A stretch of DNA of 64,000 nucleotides from Actinomucor elegans (Eukaryota; Mucoromycota; Mucoromycetes; Mucorales; Mucoraceae): positions 4,340,001 to 4,404,000 of the forward strand of contig JAMSLZ010000001.1 in assembly GCA_026027325.1 (NCBI GenBank). Reading direction: 5' to 3'. Position numbers and translations under genes: made by a program. The notes beneath the pieces were generated by a model. That model was not told the DNA's origin. It did no database searches and saw only the letters and a program-made list of their open reading frames with translations. Every line of letters begins with the position of its first letter. Position 1 is the stretch's first letter. Shown one piece after another: positions 36,277-46,589 of this stretch.

Positions 36277-37467
36277 AATTGCTTGTTTTGTTTTGTCGTT
36301 TATGTAGTTTCTTCAATACTGTCCTTGTTTCGTTATGAAACTTTGTTAATTAGTAAAGAGCCAAAAAAAAACGTGAGCTTTCCTTTTCCTTCCTTAATGC
36401 GACGTCATTTCCATTGTGACTTTCTGGTTTAAGAATCCGAACCAGAAACACGTTATTTCATGCAGGCTGTCATTGGATGGCGGTAGCAATAAATTGGTCA
36501 ATAGGGCGCCCATAGGTAATATTGAAAACTTTCATTGGATGTCTGAGATTTAATATCATTTGAAGAAGGTTGATCACAGATCCACTTTGTTCTTTAATGC
36601 CACTTGTATAGTAAAAAAAAAAAAAATCAAATTATACATTCCTTATTAATAAATGTGCTGAGAATCTAATTGCTCATCGAATGTCGTAAGAAATATTATA
36701 AAAAAATGCGTGTTATTCATTAATAATCAATTCTTTGATTTTTGATTTCAAGTTCTCAATTTAAATTGTCTTTTCAAGAAAAAAAACAAGGAAAATATAT
36801 ATGTATACTCCAATGTGGATGAAATATTTTGATATTAAATAATCTATATCAAAAATGTCTTTTTGCAATGGAAAAATAATAATCTGTTAATGCTCATAGA
36901 TAACCCCTTATATATATATATATTTAGATAACCATTGAATGTTATTGAACAGCGAGGACTACATCTGACAGTCAACGGATTGTCTTTTTAAGCATTATTG
37001 TCATAACAAAAAGTTTCAGATAACTATATAATTGCATAGTACGGTCTGTGTAAAATTAAATAGCACATTGAATGGTATAAGATCATGCCACAAGTCAGTA
37101 TTGTATTGGTTCTTTACATAATGTTTTTGTTTGTTTTTATATTAATTGGGGGGGAGGGTCTACAAACTATACGTTATAAATGCTTTTTTTTTGTTAATAT
37201 AAAAAAAGGTCTAAGATGTGGATCAAAGTGACCACACGCTACAAAATGGTTATATTTCAAGAACACTTTATTGACAAATAAGGAAAAAGAAAAAGAGTCT
37301 GAATAAAAGACAAAAGAATCATACTCTGTGCGTGTTATGAATAAGCGAAAAAAAAAAGGACTAACTATGTACAAAGATAATACGGTTAAATGAGATTGAA
37401 ATATACTGGCTAATATATATATATAGCCATTAACTTCTTTTTAAAAGCGTTAGTAGGGCAGCAGCTT
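36277..37467. other. Intergenic between GATA factor and CAF1
   Basis: Promoter of CAF1 plus the 3' flank of the GATA gene. It includes AT dinucleotide runs (36905-36924 and 37410-37425) and a nine-G run near 37147-37155. No exon seen. Confidence 0.45.
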
Positions 37468-39234
37468 CTACAGCATCTTCTCCAACATACACTGATAATG
37501 ATTCTTTATCGTAAGATAATAAGGAAGACATATCTCTTTTTGTTCAGAAGGTGAAGTGTTAGGCGTAGTAGTAAATGTTTCTAAGGGACTACAGGAATCC
37601 GAGGCAGTGGAAGAAGTAGTGCTCTGCCCTTCTTTTGGCACAGGCATAGCAAATTCATTACGTTGATAATAATCTTCAGTCTTCTTTTTGCTGTTAACAC
37701 GCTTCTGGGTACCATCTACTCTTTTCCGCTTTCTCTCAGACTTTGGCTTATTAGGATCTTGTGTTCTAACAGCAGCAGGTATGGGCATAATAGTACCATC
37801 ACCAATCTGGATTTTACCATGCTTCCATTTGACACCACAAGCATTACAGAGAGTACCAGCACCTTCGGGTCCTCTACGCCACATTGGGGTGGATTTGGAT
37901 CCGCAGTAAGTACATTTCTTGCCTAAATTGGCTGCAGATATGGCTGCAGGAACGTTCGGGCGGGCGTGCACTGCAGTTGAGCTGGATTTGGCTTTAGAAA
38001 TCGCCTTTTTGACGTATTTCTGGGGTGCTGGTTGCTCTGGTACCATATCATAACGTGTCTCATCCATAGTAGTAGTAGTAGTAGTAGTAATAGTATCTTT
38101 TTTTTTTTGAAACGAGCATGAGTTTAAGAATGTAAATAATAAAGCCAGGTTTACCTTTAGCCCAAGACTCTTCTTGCTTGTCAAGATGACTCTGTAGTTG
38201 GTGGGCTACAGTCTTTTCAGGTAATGACATGGTCCATTTATGTTTAGCTATTTCATGGTTGTGAGATTTGACCTAAACACTAAAGGTATTAAAAATACTA
38301 AAGAAACAATAGCAGCAAATCCCATTTACCAAGTTCATTGCATTTTGAATCATGGTTTCATAACCGGTTACTAGCTGTTTCATAGACAGATATAATTCAT
38401 TTGAAGCCTTTGATATGATAATACTCTTTCCAAACCCTTCAATCCTAGTAGTTTGATCAGGTAAAGTCAGTTTACATCTATTACTGCAGACAGCAGCAAA
38501 TTCTTCCAGTTTAGTCTTGAAAGAAACTTCTTCCATTACAGGTGTACTAGTAGTATCACACCCACAATTCAAACTCTTATTAATCGTATTTGGAAAGCAA
38601 GAGAATATCAACTAATAGCCTCTCTTTGTTAATATTCCCCTTTATCTCTCCTGTGAAGTGTAGTTATGTTACCTTATGGGGAGCAGTAGTAGTAAGACAC
38701 TCGGTCACTGCTTCTCGAGGAAAAGCATAAAAGGTATGCTCGTTGGATAAAGTAGAGACTTTCTTATCCATGGTGAAGATAACATCGTAACGAATAGTAC
38801 GTCTACGCTTTCTTTTCTTTGGAGAAATACCATTGTTGAGCGCAAAGCTAGCCAAACCATCCAAAGAACTCGTAGGACTTTCGGGTACAGATTCCTCTTC
38901 TTGATGACCCGACGATGAGCTACAAACTTCTGAAATTTCCGACTCTGTAATCTCAAAGAACGTACAATTTGGATAAACCTGGTCTCCAATTTGAAGAGTA
39001 GATATACCTAAACAACGTTCTTGTGACCGATGAACTTGACCATCGGCTGGATCGAGGTAATCTTGGCTTAGATTAACAGGAATCTTGTAAGGTTGGAACA
39101 CATCTAATAGATTAACGCTTTTTTTGAAAGAGTAAAAGGATAGATGATTAACAATTTGATGATCGATCGTTATAATTAGAGCTCTTATAAAGTGTTTACC
39201 CAATATCTTGTTTCGTATCTAGCATCTTGCTCAT
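37468..39234 (-). CDS. GATA-type zinc-finger transcription factor
   Basis: Sequence-specific DNA-binding regulator with a single C-terminal GATA finger. Five exons, 39234-39200, 39117-38673, 38611-38330, 38272-38155 and 38096-37468, give 502 residues. The finger CTYC-X18-CNAC (C-X2-C-X18-C-X2-C, with PMWRRGPEG and [10 protein letters not shown]) is followed by basic stretches (SERKRKR, NSKKKTE). The N-terminal region ([18 protein letters not shown]) has a conserved look and may be a sensory or partner-binding module, but I do not recognise it. A nuclear-localisation-like KKRKRRR occurs in exon 2. Exon 5 opens with six consecutive Thr codons from an ACT repeat. Targets cannot be deduced. The 18-residue loop is the less common plant/fungal-type spacing. 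Confidence 0.88.
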
Positions 39235-41074
39235 AGATTGTATAGATGAAAGAGAGTATATTTTTCCCAAAAAAAAGAGCGCAAAAAAAGGGAAAAATAT
39301 CTAGCTGAAAAAGCTTTATATTTCGCAGTTTTGAATGCACCAATTGGGATAGAAAATGAGGATTTTGGACAGTTACTAAAATAAATGATTCCCGAGTCAA
39401 TGAACCGAGAACTTGATTGAGAATATGGGTGAGTAGTTCTTAAGCATTGATTTCGAGGTCTTAATAGCTTGTTAGTTGTCGGCTCTCGATTTAGCAATAC
39501 CAGTAAGATTATAACATGTAAATCGAAGAAACTCGAAGTATTTGAGAAAGAAAAAGCATCTTTTTAAGTTATTGAACATTGTATAGTGCTCCCAACACTG
39601 ACATCGTAGCTATAGAAGGCGGAAGACAGATATTTAAAAAAAAAAGTTTTAATTCTTTGATTTCTGGATGTCTTTTGGTGCTGGCAAGTCTTTCAAGGCT
39701 CAAACTACAAAGCATAAATCACACATTCAATTTGTTTCTATATCTTCTATGAATAAACTTACCATTTTAATAGATGCAACAACTCATTTTAGACATAAAC
39801 TATTTTTCAGATGCGGCATTTGACCAAGATCGGCTGAAAGATCTAGAGTTAAAAAAGTATTCCAACATGAAGTTCCTATATTTTACAGCCAGTTATCGAT
39901 GTGTATAGTAAATTAATTGTGATTTAGTCTAATAAAGATCATGTCAGGTATAACCATTTAATTTGAGCATGGAATGCTTTTTAAATCCGATTATAAATCG
40001 AGATCGGTTGAGAGATCTATAGAATGATCTCAGCTATATAGAATGTATGTCGTTTACAATTAACTATTAACAAATAGAGTGTAATTATTGGTGTCCAATT
40101 AAGTAACTACTTTGATAGAGTCAGTAGTTTATTTAGAGTACGCACTAGTAATCAAATGCGACATTAAACTGAGATCGATCGAGAGATCTACCAATCATTA
40201 TTAAATCTAATATGTTTGCGATTGAAACGCATACAATTTACAGCTAATCACTAAAATAGAGCATACATATCACACTCTAGTCAAATAACAGTTATAATAT
40301 ATACAGCAGCTTATTCTGAATATGCATTAGTAGCGGATGAGCAGTAAATTAGAATCAGATGAGGAATGTTTAAAAGAAAAAAAAAAAAAAGAGTGTACTA
40401 ATTCCAGAAAATTTGTAAGGGTGCACCTAATTAGGCCCCGATTGTAGTCCGCTAATGTTTTGGTGGAACGTGAAGGCGGCATTTTCCGAGGCATAGTCTA
40501 TTAATGACGTAGGTTACGTGTAGTGTTTGCATTATGTGATATCGAACTTTCTTATATATAAAATATTCGAATCAAGGTTACATCTTTAAATAATTCAAAA
40601 ATGCAGTCCTTTATTAAATATAATTCAATAACTTGAAGGCAACGGCAAACAATTTTTGTGCCATGAGATACACAATGCAATTCTACAAAAACTGGTTTGT
40701 TATATGTTGTAAATATGGCAAATTCTTCACGTTAAAAAAATATCAAAAACTCCAAAAGGACTTGAAAACAATACTTCAGCATTCACTGGTCAATAAAGAA
40801 AAGATAGAGAGAGCATCTTAATAATAGTAATAGCTTTAATCTACTTTTTAACGATATTAAGACATTTTAGAAGTAAGGTTTATAAGTGTAACTTGATTCT
40901 CATAGCTAGGCATACTTATAACGTTATATTTACTGTCTAAAAGTTATCTTGAAACCTATTATTAGTAAAGCTTCGTAAGCTCAACTAGCTACCTGATACG
41001 TGAAAATTGATATGCTGCATAACCCCCTTTTTTATTCCCTTCCATAATATTTTCACTCTTGTCCAAGACATAAT
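39235..41074. other. Repeat-bearing gene-poor region
   Basis: Upstream of the GATA gene. It holds the tandem cluster of dispersed-repeat units described separately. No gene seen. Confidence 0.5.
39811..40380 (-). repeat. Tandem cluster of a dispersed repeat, period about 172 bases
   Basis: Three clear units and a fourth decayed one. Cores: 39811-39846 (GCGGCATTTGACCAAGATCGG, then CTGAAAGATCT), 39983-40019 (GAGATCGGTTGAGAGATCT) and 40152-40190 (GCGACATTAAACTGAGATCG, then ATCGAGAGATCT). The AGATCT words are 174 and 171 bases apart. The fourth trace lies near 40340-40370. Between cores, phrases such as TTTACAATTAACTATTA / TTTACAGCTAATCACTA recur. Related cores appear elsewhere in the window on both strands. 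Confidence 0.7.
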
Positions 41075-41600
41075 TTAGTTGACACAATAGGATGACATTT
41101 GGAACTTGATACGCCCCTTTTCTCTCTTTTTAATATTGACAAACCTGGTAAGAGCTAATTCGTCGTTAGTACTAGTTTTCCCATCCCATATGAGGAGACT
41201 CTTCAAACAAATTTCGCATAATGAAATAAAGCTTCTAGCATTGCATCGGTCAGTCTTCATGTCCCAAGTACCTACTAAAGTACGACTAGAATACTCCATG
41301 TTAATATTTGCACAAAAAATACTAATGTATGTTCTGCACAACTGGTAAAGAAAATGCACGAAACCGACTCTAATGAGGCGCATGTTATCCATTCGGTCAT
41401 TGCTGCTGAATATCTCAGGTTTAAAAGCTTATACAGGTAATAGTAGCAGCTGTGGTTACCCTATTTTATTAGGGACTGAAAAAACTTGTCTTCGAGAAAA
41501 CAAGCACAGTTTGGACACTACATTTCGAGAAGCATACTATTATAATAAGAATAATTTTCATAACTCCAATCACTAGAGGATCGCCTGCAATGTTTATTAT
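41075..41600. other. Coding-like remnants of unknown origin
   Basis: A 105-codon minus-strand frame at 41075-41392 (containing SSRTLVGTWDMKTD and KSLLIWDGKTSTNDELAL) and a short plus-strand frame at 41353-41440 (ETDSNEAHVIHSVIAAEYL) look more protein-like than spacer. No splice-supported gene can be built. They may be fragments of a mobile element. I do not recognise a family. Confidence 0.25.
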
Positions 41601-42099
41601 GGAAATCAATTTCCAGAGTAATGCATGCAAGTTAGAGAATGTATCCTTCAATATGCTACATCAAATAGCATATATAAATCAATCTTATCCTACGGGCTTA
41701 TATATATATTTATGTATAGTTTATACTGTTTATTATTGATACATCTCATTCAAAACAATGATCATAAACGAACAGAACCACATTATTGATATGTTAAACC
41801 AGCATACTTCTTTAATCTCGATTTTTTGAAGGATCCGTCTAATGAACTCAATGCCGCTAGTAAGAACATTTCAAGCAGCCATCTCTACAAAAATTTCCAA
41901 CGAGCAACCGTTGACAACATTATACCAACGATTAGTTGGTTACTCACCCTTTACATGTTCTTGAGCTAGCATTAGCATAGTATCGTTCTGTATATACATT
42001 TTGAGATAATAATATATACTATGACTCAAAGGCACGTCCCACTAAATGTATGAGAGCTTTCTATTGATTTGCTTTGCTTTTCATCCAACTCGATTTACC

Positions 42100-42960
42100 A
42101 GTCTTTAATTGTTTTCCTCTTCAAACACCTTGGATTCCTAGTTAGGTGGCTATTGACACCAAATCCTACGTCAAACATCCTAGACCATTTTTGGCGAAAT
42201 GATTTAGATACAGGGGCTCCTGAGGTGAATTGATTGATCTAGATTCCAAGTCTTTTCATGCTCAGAAAGGTGGTACACTTCATTTTCATGGTATTATTCA
42301 GACAGGTGCTGTAGGTATTACTATCTTGAAGAAAAGTGTTGATAATCGAGGAAGTTACAGTTGAACATACTTTCTACATCTATGAACTTGATCTTCAGCA
42401 GCAACAACAAATTGCAGAGTGATGTGTCACTATCGATCTCGGAAGGTATGAACTCATTCTATGTACGTGAAAACTAAACTCAATATCCAATGAAATTTTG
42501 GTATACTAGCCCTTGTTGCATTAATAGACAGTACAAAATCAAATATTATAGCCACCAGACGCGGCCAATACTGAGCAAACCATTATCAAATTCAAGATCA
42601 ATCACTGCAGCCCACCTTCAATGAATTTCTTCATAACAGAGCCTTGGTAGTAAACCTATTGAAGAACTATTCCAATAAAACTGCTACTGAAGATGGCACC
42701 GTTTCCCTGCAATGTAAGTTGAAACACTCTGCCTACATTAAAAACCATTGTTGACAGGTTTTATAAAAAAAAAAACTAGGAGTCGTCTTGGTGCCAATGC
42801 CGTCTTGGTGATGGATAACTGGTCAGCCCCCAATGTTCGATTTCAAGGGCCTACCAGAAGTATCGAGTTCCGCAAGCTTCTCGCGAAACATAGTTTTCTA
42901 AAGTATTTTTTCATATTGATTAATGTAAACATCAATGCTCACTTTTATTTTTGGAAATAG
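42100..42960 (+). pseudogene. Decayed Fanzor/TnpB-type (IS605 OrfB-like) transposon protein
   Basis: Stretches in three plus-strand frames, broken by stops and frameshifts, read like successive pieces of the TnpB-like proteins common in Mucoromycota. In order: TPWIPS then VAIDTKSY; DLDSKSFHAQKGGTLHFHG with IIQTGAVGITILKK; CVTIDLGRYELI (the RuvC-I aspartate region); FNEFLHNRALVVNLLKN with LKHSAYIKN; and finally GANAVLVMDNWSAPN followed by PTRSIEFRKLLAKHSF. The order and spacing match the family as I remember it. The C-terminal zinc-finger and last RuvC motif cannot be found. At least a TAG near 42143, a TGA near 42231, a TGA at 42361 and a frame change near 42750 break it, so no functional protein is expected. 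I give only the fragments seen and do not reconstruct the gene. Confidence 0.7.
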
Positions 42961-44577
42961 ATGTACAAATCAAAACTGCTGACAATCCATTCATCGTATT
43001 CGAGATGAGTTGTCCTATTGTTTGTAAAATTGCGATTTGGCTGCTTGCTTAAATATGATTTCTATTAGTCATTCCTTTCACTTGAATCTCATAATACCTC
43101 CGAGGTTCCCAATATGATGTTGTGCCTGAAATAAAGGGCAGAAGACTGAAACAATAACAGCAAAACCAACGATGTGTACGTCTTAGAAATCAGTAAAAAT
43201 TCTGATCTGGCTATCGTAAGGTACACGAATACGTGGCCTCTGTGAAATAAAAAAACTAAGTAAGCTCGGTATTTTTTTCTGTTTATCAATGTACACTGAT
43301 TTCTTTTTTTTCCATTTACAGTTCATCTCTCTTGCTTTTATTATTACACTCAATGTAAGTTATTATTAGCCTATCATTAGCATGCCAGCGGCTAATATTT
43401 TATGTATCATTTATTTTGTGAATTATGTATTGTTTATTATGCGAGTTATCTTTTATTTGCTTTGAGAACTATATTTTACTTATTATGCGAAAATATACCT
43501 AAAAAGCGAACGAATAATTTTGGAACAGAGTGTAAAAATACACCGTTCAGTGCTCCACAAAAAAAAAAGCGTGGGAAAACTTGTGTTTGAGTAACACCCT
43601 TGGAACTTTTACAGAAATCATCCCATTTTTAACATCTCCACATTTCTCGACCGATTCTAGTTTAATGTCCCATTTAATGTCTTGTGCATGTTCAAAATGG
43701 ATTACTTTGGTTGTTTTAACCATTACTTGGCTCCTGTAGAATATTATAGCACAGTTTAGAAATGCGTTATAAATTACATGCATTTCGAGTAATTAAGATC
43801 TAATAATCATTTAGATCTCTCAACTGATTTCGGTTCAATGTCGCATCTGATAAATGGCACATGCTGAGAATAAATTGTTACATTTATTAAATGCTTGTTT
43901 AGCTGAATAATAACCAATACATTCTGTTTGATGACAATGAACTGTAAATCACCTACTATATAATCTAGATTCAATGATCTCTAACTCCCTGGCTCGATTC
44001 TGGCTAAAAATCACATCTGATAAGTAGCTCATACCCAGAAGGGATTGTTTTGCGTATGTATATTAGAATGCAAAAAGGAAAACATTGATCCAGGTGGTAA
44101 GAATACTATAACATTGAAGCTTGTCTCACTCTTTAGTGTTTTGATTTACCATGATATGCGTTACGATATTGTAAAGAGTGATTGCTATACTATAAAGCCC
44201 CCAATAAATAAGATAGCAACCTCGAATTTGAGCGAGATAGATGCAATTGTTTGATTTCAGTAATTGAGCCCAGGATACTATAGAATCATCCCCGCCACCA
44301 ATGAAATTAATATTCCGTATATCCGCATGGCGAATGTAACTAGACTTTGAACAAACGAACCAAGAGCCGCCATAGCATACGTAACGATAGCAACTAAGCT
44401 GGATCAATACAATGCTCCTTCACTATATGTGATTCATTGCAAAAGATGACTATTTTATTGTTCATTAGCGTGTATTTACTATGTTTCATAATAAAGTTCC
44501 TTCCAGTTATTTGTTTGTTTTATTTGAATAAAAGAGAAGGGGTTGAAACAGGTATAATATTACAAATATTTGATATT
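42961..44577. other. Region downstream of the relic, with repeat copies
   Basis: Short coding-like traces (NPFIVFEMSCPIVCK near 42985; KTNDVYVLEISKNSDLAIVRYT near 43165) may be further transposon debris. Two dispersed-repeat copies lie at 43811-44045. No intact gene. Confidence 0.35.
43811..44045 (+). repeat. Two tandem copies of the dispersed repeat
   Basis: First core at about 43811-43852 (AGATCTCTCAACTGATTTCG then GTTCAATGTCGCATCTGATA), second at about 43975-44022 (TGATCTCTAACTCCCTGGC then AAAATCACATCTGATAAG), about 162 bases apart. Both are followed by the GGCACATGCTGAG / AGCTCATACCCAG flank. The orientation is opposite to the 39.8-40.4 kb cluster. Confidence 0.6.
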
Positions 44578-45732
44578 TTATAACTTGGAGCCTTCAGTGA
44601 TAAAGGTAGAGCCCTTAACAATGTTACCCTTCAATTCAGCAGTGGCAGCAGAGAGCAATTTCTGCTCAAAGTCATTAATATCACCAATAGGCAAGATCTT
44701 CTTGACACCTTCAGGACCCAATTCAACAGGAACTGAAAAGAACTCGATATCACCACCAACCAAGTTCTTTGTACCAGCAGAGCCTTCAGCATCAGCTGCA
44801 AGATCAACATAGGTACATTCAACAATACCAGTCTTACCAGCAACAACAGCTTCAATAATGTTCAATGCGAAACGAGCACCAGCAAAAGCCATGGAAAGAG
44901 TGGCTGAACCAGCACCATCCTTGGCCTTAACGACCTCATCACCACCAAATTGAATACGGTTTGTGACCTTTTCAATTTGTTCCTGACTCAACTTTTCAGT
45001 ACCCTTAACTTGAGAGAGCAAAGGCAAGATGGTGACACCGCTGTGTCCACCAACAACAGGAACACGAAGAGTAGAGGGGTTACCACCAATCAATTCTGAA
45101 ACGAAAGTAGAAGCACGAACGATATCAAGTGTAGTAACGCCAAAAATTCTGTTTTTTTAAGTTAGACGCTGTATATGAAATTCATATGTATATATATAAA
45201 CGAACCTGCGAGGATCATAGACATTGAATTGCTTAAAGACTTCAGCTACAATAGGGACAGTAGAATTGACAGGATTGGAGATAACACAGATGAAAGCCTT
45301 GGGAGCAAACTTGGCAGCGCCAACAGCAAGATCGCGAACAATACCAGCGTTAATCTTGAAGAGATCATCGCGAGTCATACCAGGCTTTCTGGGGACACCA
45401 GCAGGAATAACCACTAGATATGATTTTAGATAAGGTCTATTGTTATACATGAAAAATACTAACCAACATCAGAGTCCTTGATGGCTTCTTCGAGTTGAGC
45501 AGCACCAACATGGCCAGTGACCTTGGATTGAGTGTTGATGTGGCTATAATACGCGGGTTAGTTATTAGAACGTTCTTCGATCATGTCTATTTTACCTAAG
45601 ATCAGCAGCAACACCAGGCGTATTTACGATATCATAAAGAGACAAATGAGTGATATGCTCAGATTGCTTCAAGAGCAAAGAAAGAGGTTGACCAATACCA
45701 CCGGCAGCACCGCAAACTGTAACTTTAACCAT
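44578..45732 (-). CDS. Malate dehydrogenase, peroxisomal/glyoxysomal type
   Basis: NAD-dependent interconversion of malate and oxaloacetate. Four exons, 45732-45596, 45543-45464, 45413-45206 and 45148-44578, give 331 residues. It starts directly at the Rossmann strand [20 protein letters not shown], with no room for a mitochondrial presequence, and ends TEGSKL, a canonical C-terminal SKL peroxisomal targeting signal. The catalytic region shows [19 protein letters not shown] (substrate arginines), [11 protein letters not shown] and the active-site [14 protein letters not shown] (His). It probably serves the glyoxylate cycle or reoxidises NADH from peroxisomal beta-oxidation. Codon bias toward C/T-ending codons suggests good expression. 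It is divergent from the trehalose gene across about 0.85 kb. Confidence 0.94.
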
Positions 45733-46589
45733 TGTTTAATACGTATATATTGTTTTGAATATGAGAAAGAAAGGCGTGGTTTGGGGCAAAGTAAAGTCTA
45801 TTTAAGAGTTTTTCTGGGAAAAAAAATAAAAAGGCAGCTTTAGAGAACCGCCTTATTTTTCTTTTTAAGTAACGAATCGGTGCAGTGGTTTTACTTTTCA
45901 CATGAGCATAGAATAGTCTAGTTAAGAAAGATAGACCCATTTTGATTATACCTCTTTACACATGTGAATAAAAAAAAAAATTATAGAAAAAGGATGTTTT
46001 GGATATTTAACGCGACTTTTATCTTTTTTATTTTATTTTTATAGATTCTTTATCAGTACCGAAATCTATACCGAAATCTATACCAGTTCTTACCGCTTAG
46101 ATATATCAAAATGTTATGATTTTTTGTAGCATATCTTACCCCACATTTGTGTTTCTCTGTGATATCCGCTTTTCGCCATGTTACGGCAATGCTAATGGCA
46201 ATTATATCATACCGAGATTGGATAGAACATACTTGGCCAATCATGTCTGTGCTGCGAGATTCTTAGCGTATCTACAAGAAACTCGTCCATTTATCAAAGA
46301 TAACAAAATTGACGAGTAAGATACCTCACCTTTGGACCCGTTCCTACTTGTGATATGAAGCATCCCTATTTCATTAACCTGTCTCCCATCTGATCGAGAG
46401 AAGGCTTGATTTAAGAGGAAAGTGGGGTAACGGCTAAGCTTTTTTTTTTAAAAAAAATAATTGAGGGGCCGTCCTACCAACCGGATTAGGGTTTAGAAGC
46501 CCATTTTATCTCGAGGGCGTTCTATACCCTTTTTTTTTTCTCGTGAAAAAATAAGATAGAGTTTACAGACTATCTTTTTCAAAACCGAA
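45733..46589. other. Divergent promoter region MDH / trehalose gene
   Basis: 857 bases between oppositely oriented starts. A short tandem repeat of CCGAAATCTATA units lies at about 46059-46084. A palindrome-like AT block and runs of A and T at 46441-46460 precede the trehalose gene. CCCCT-like stress elements were not clearly seen. Confidence 0.5.
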
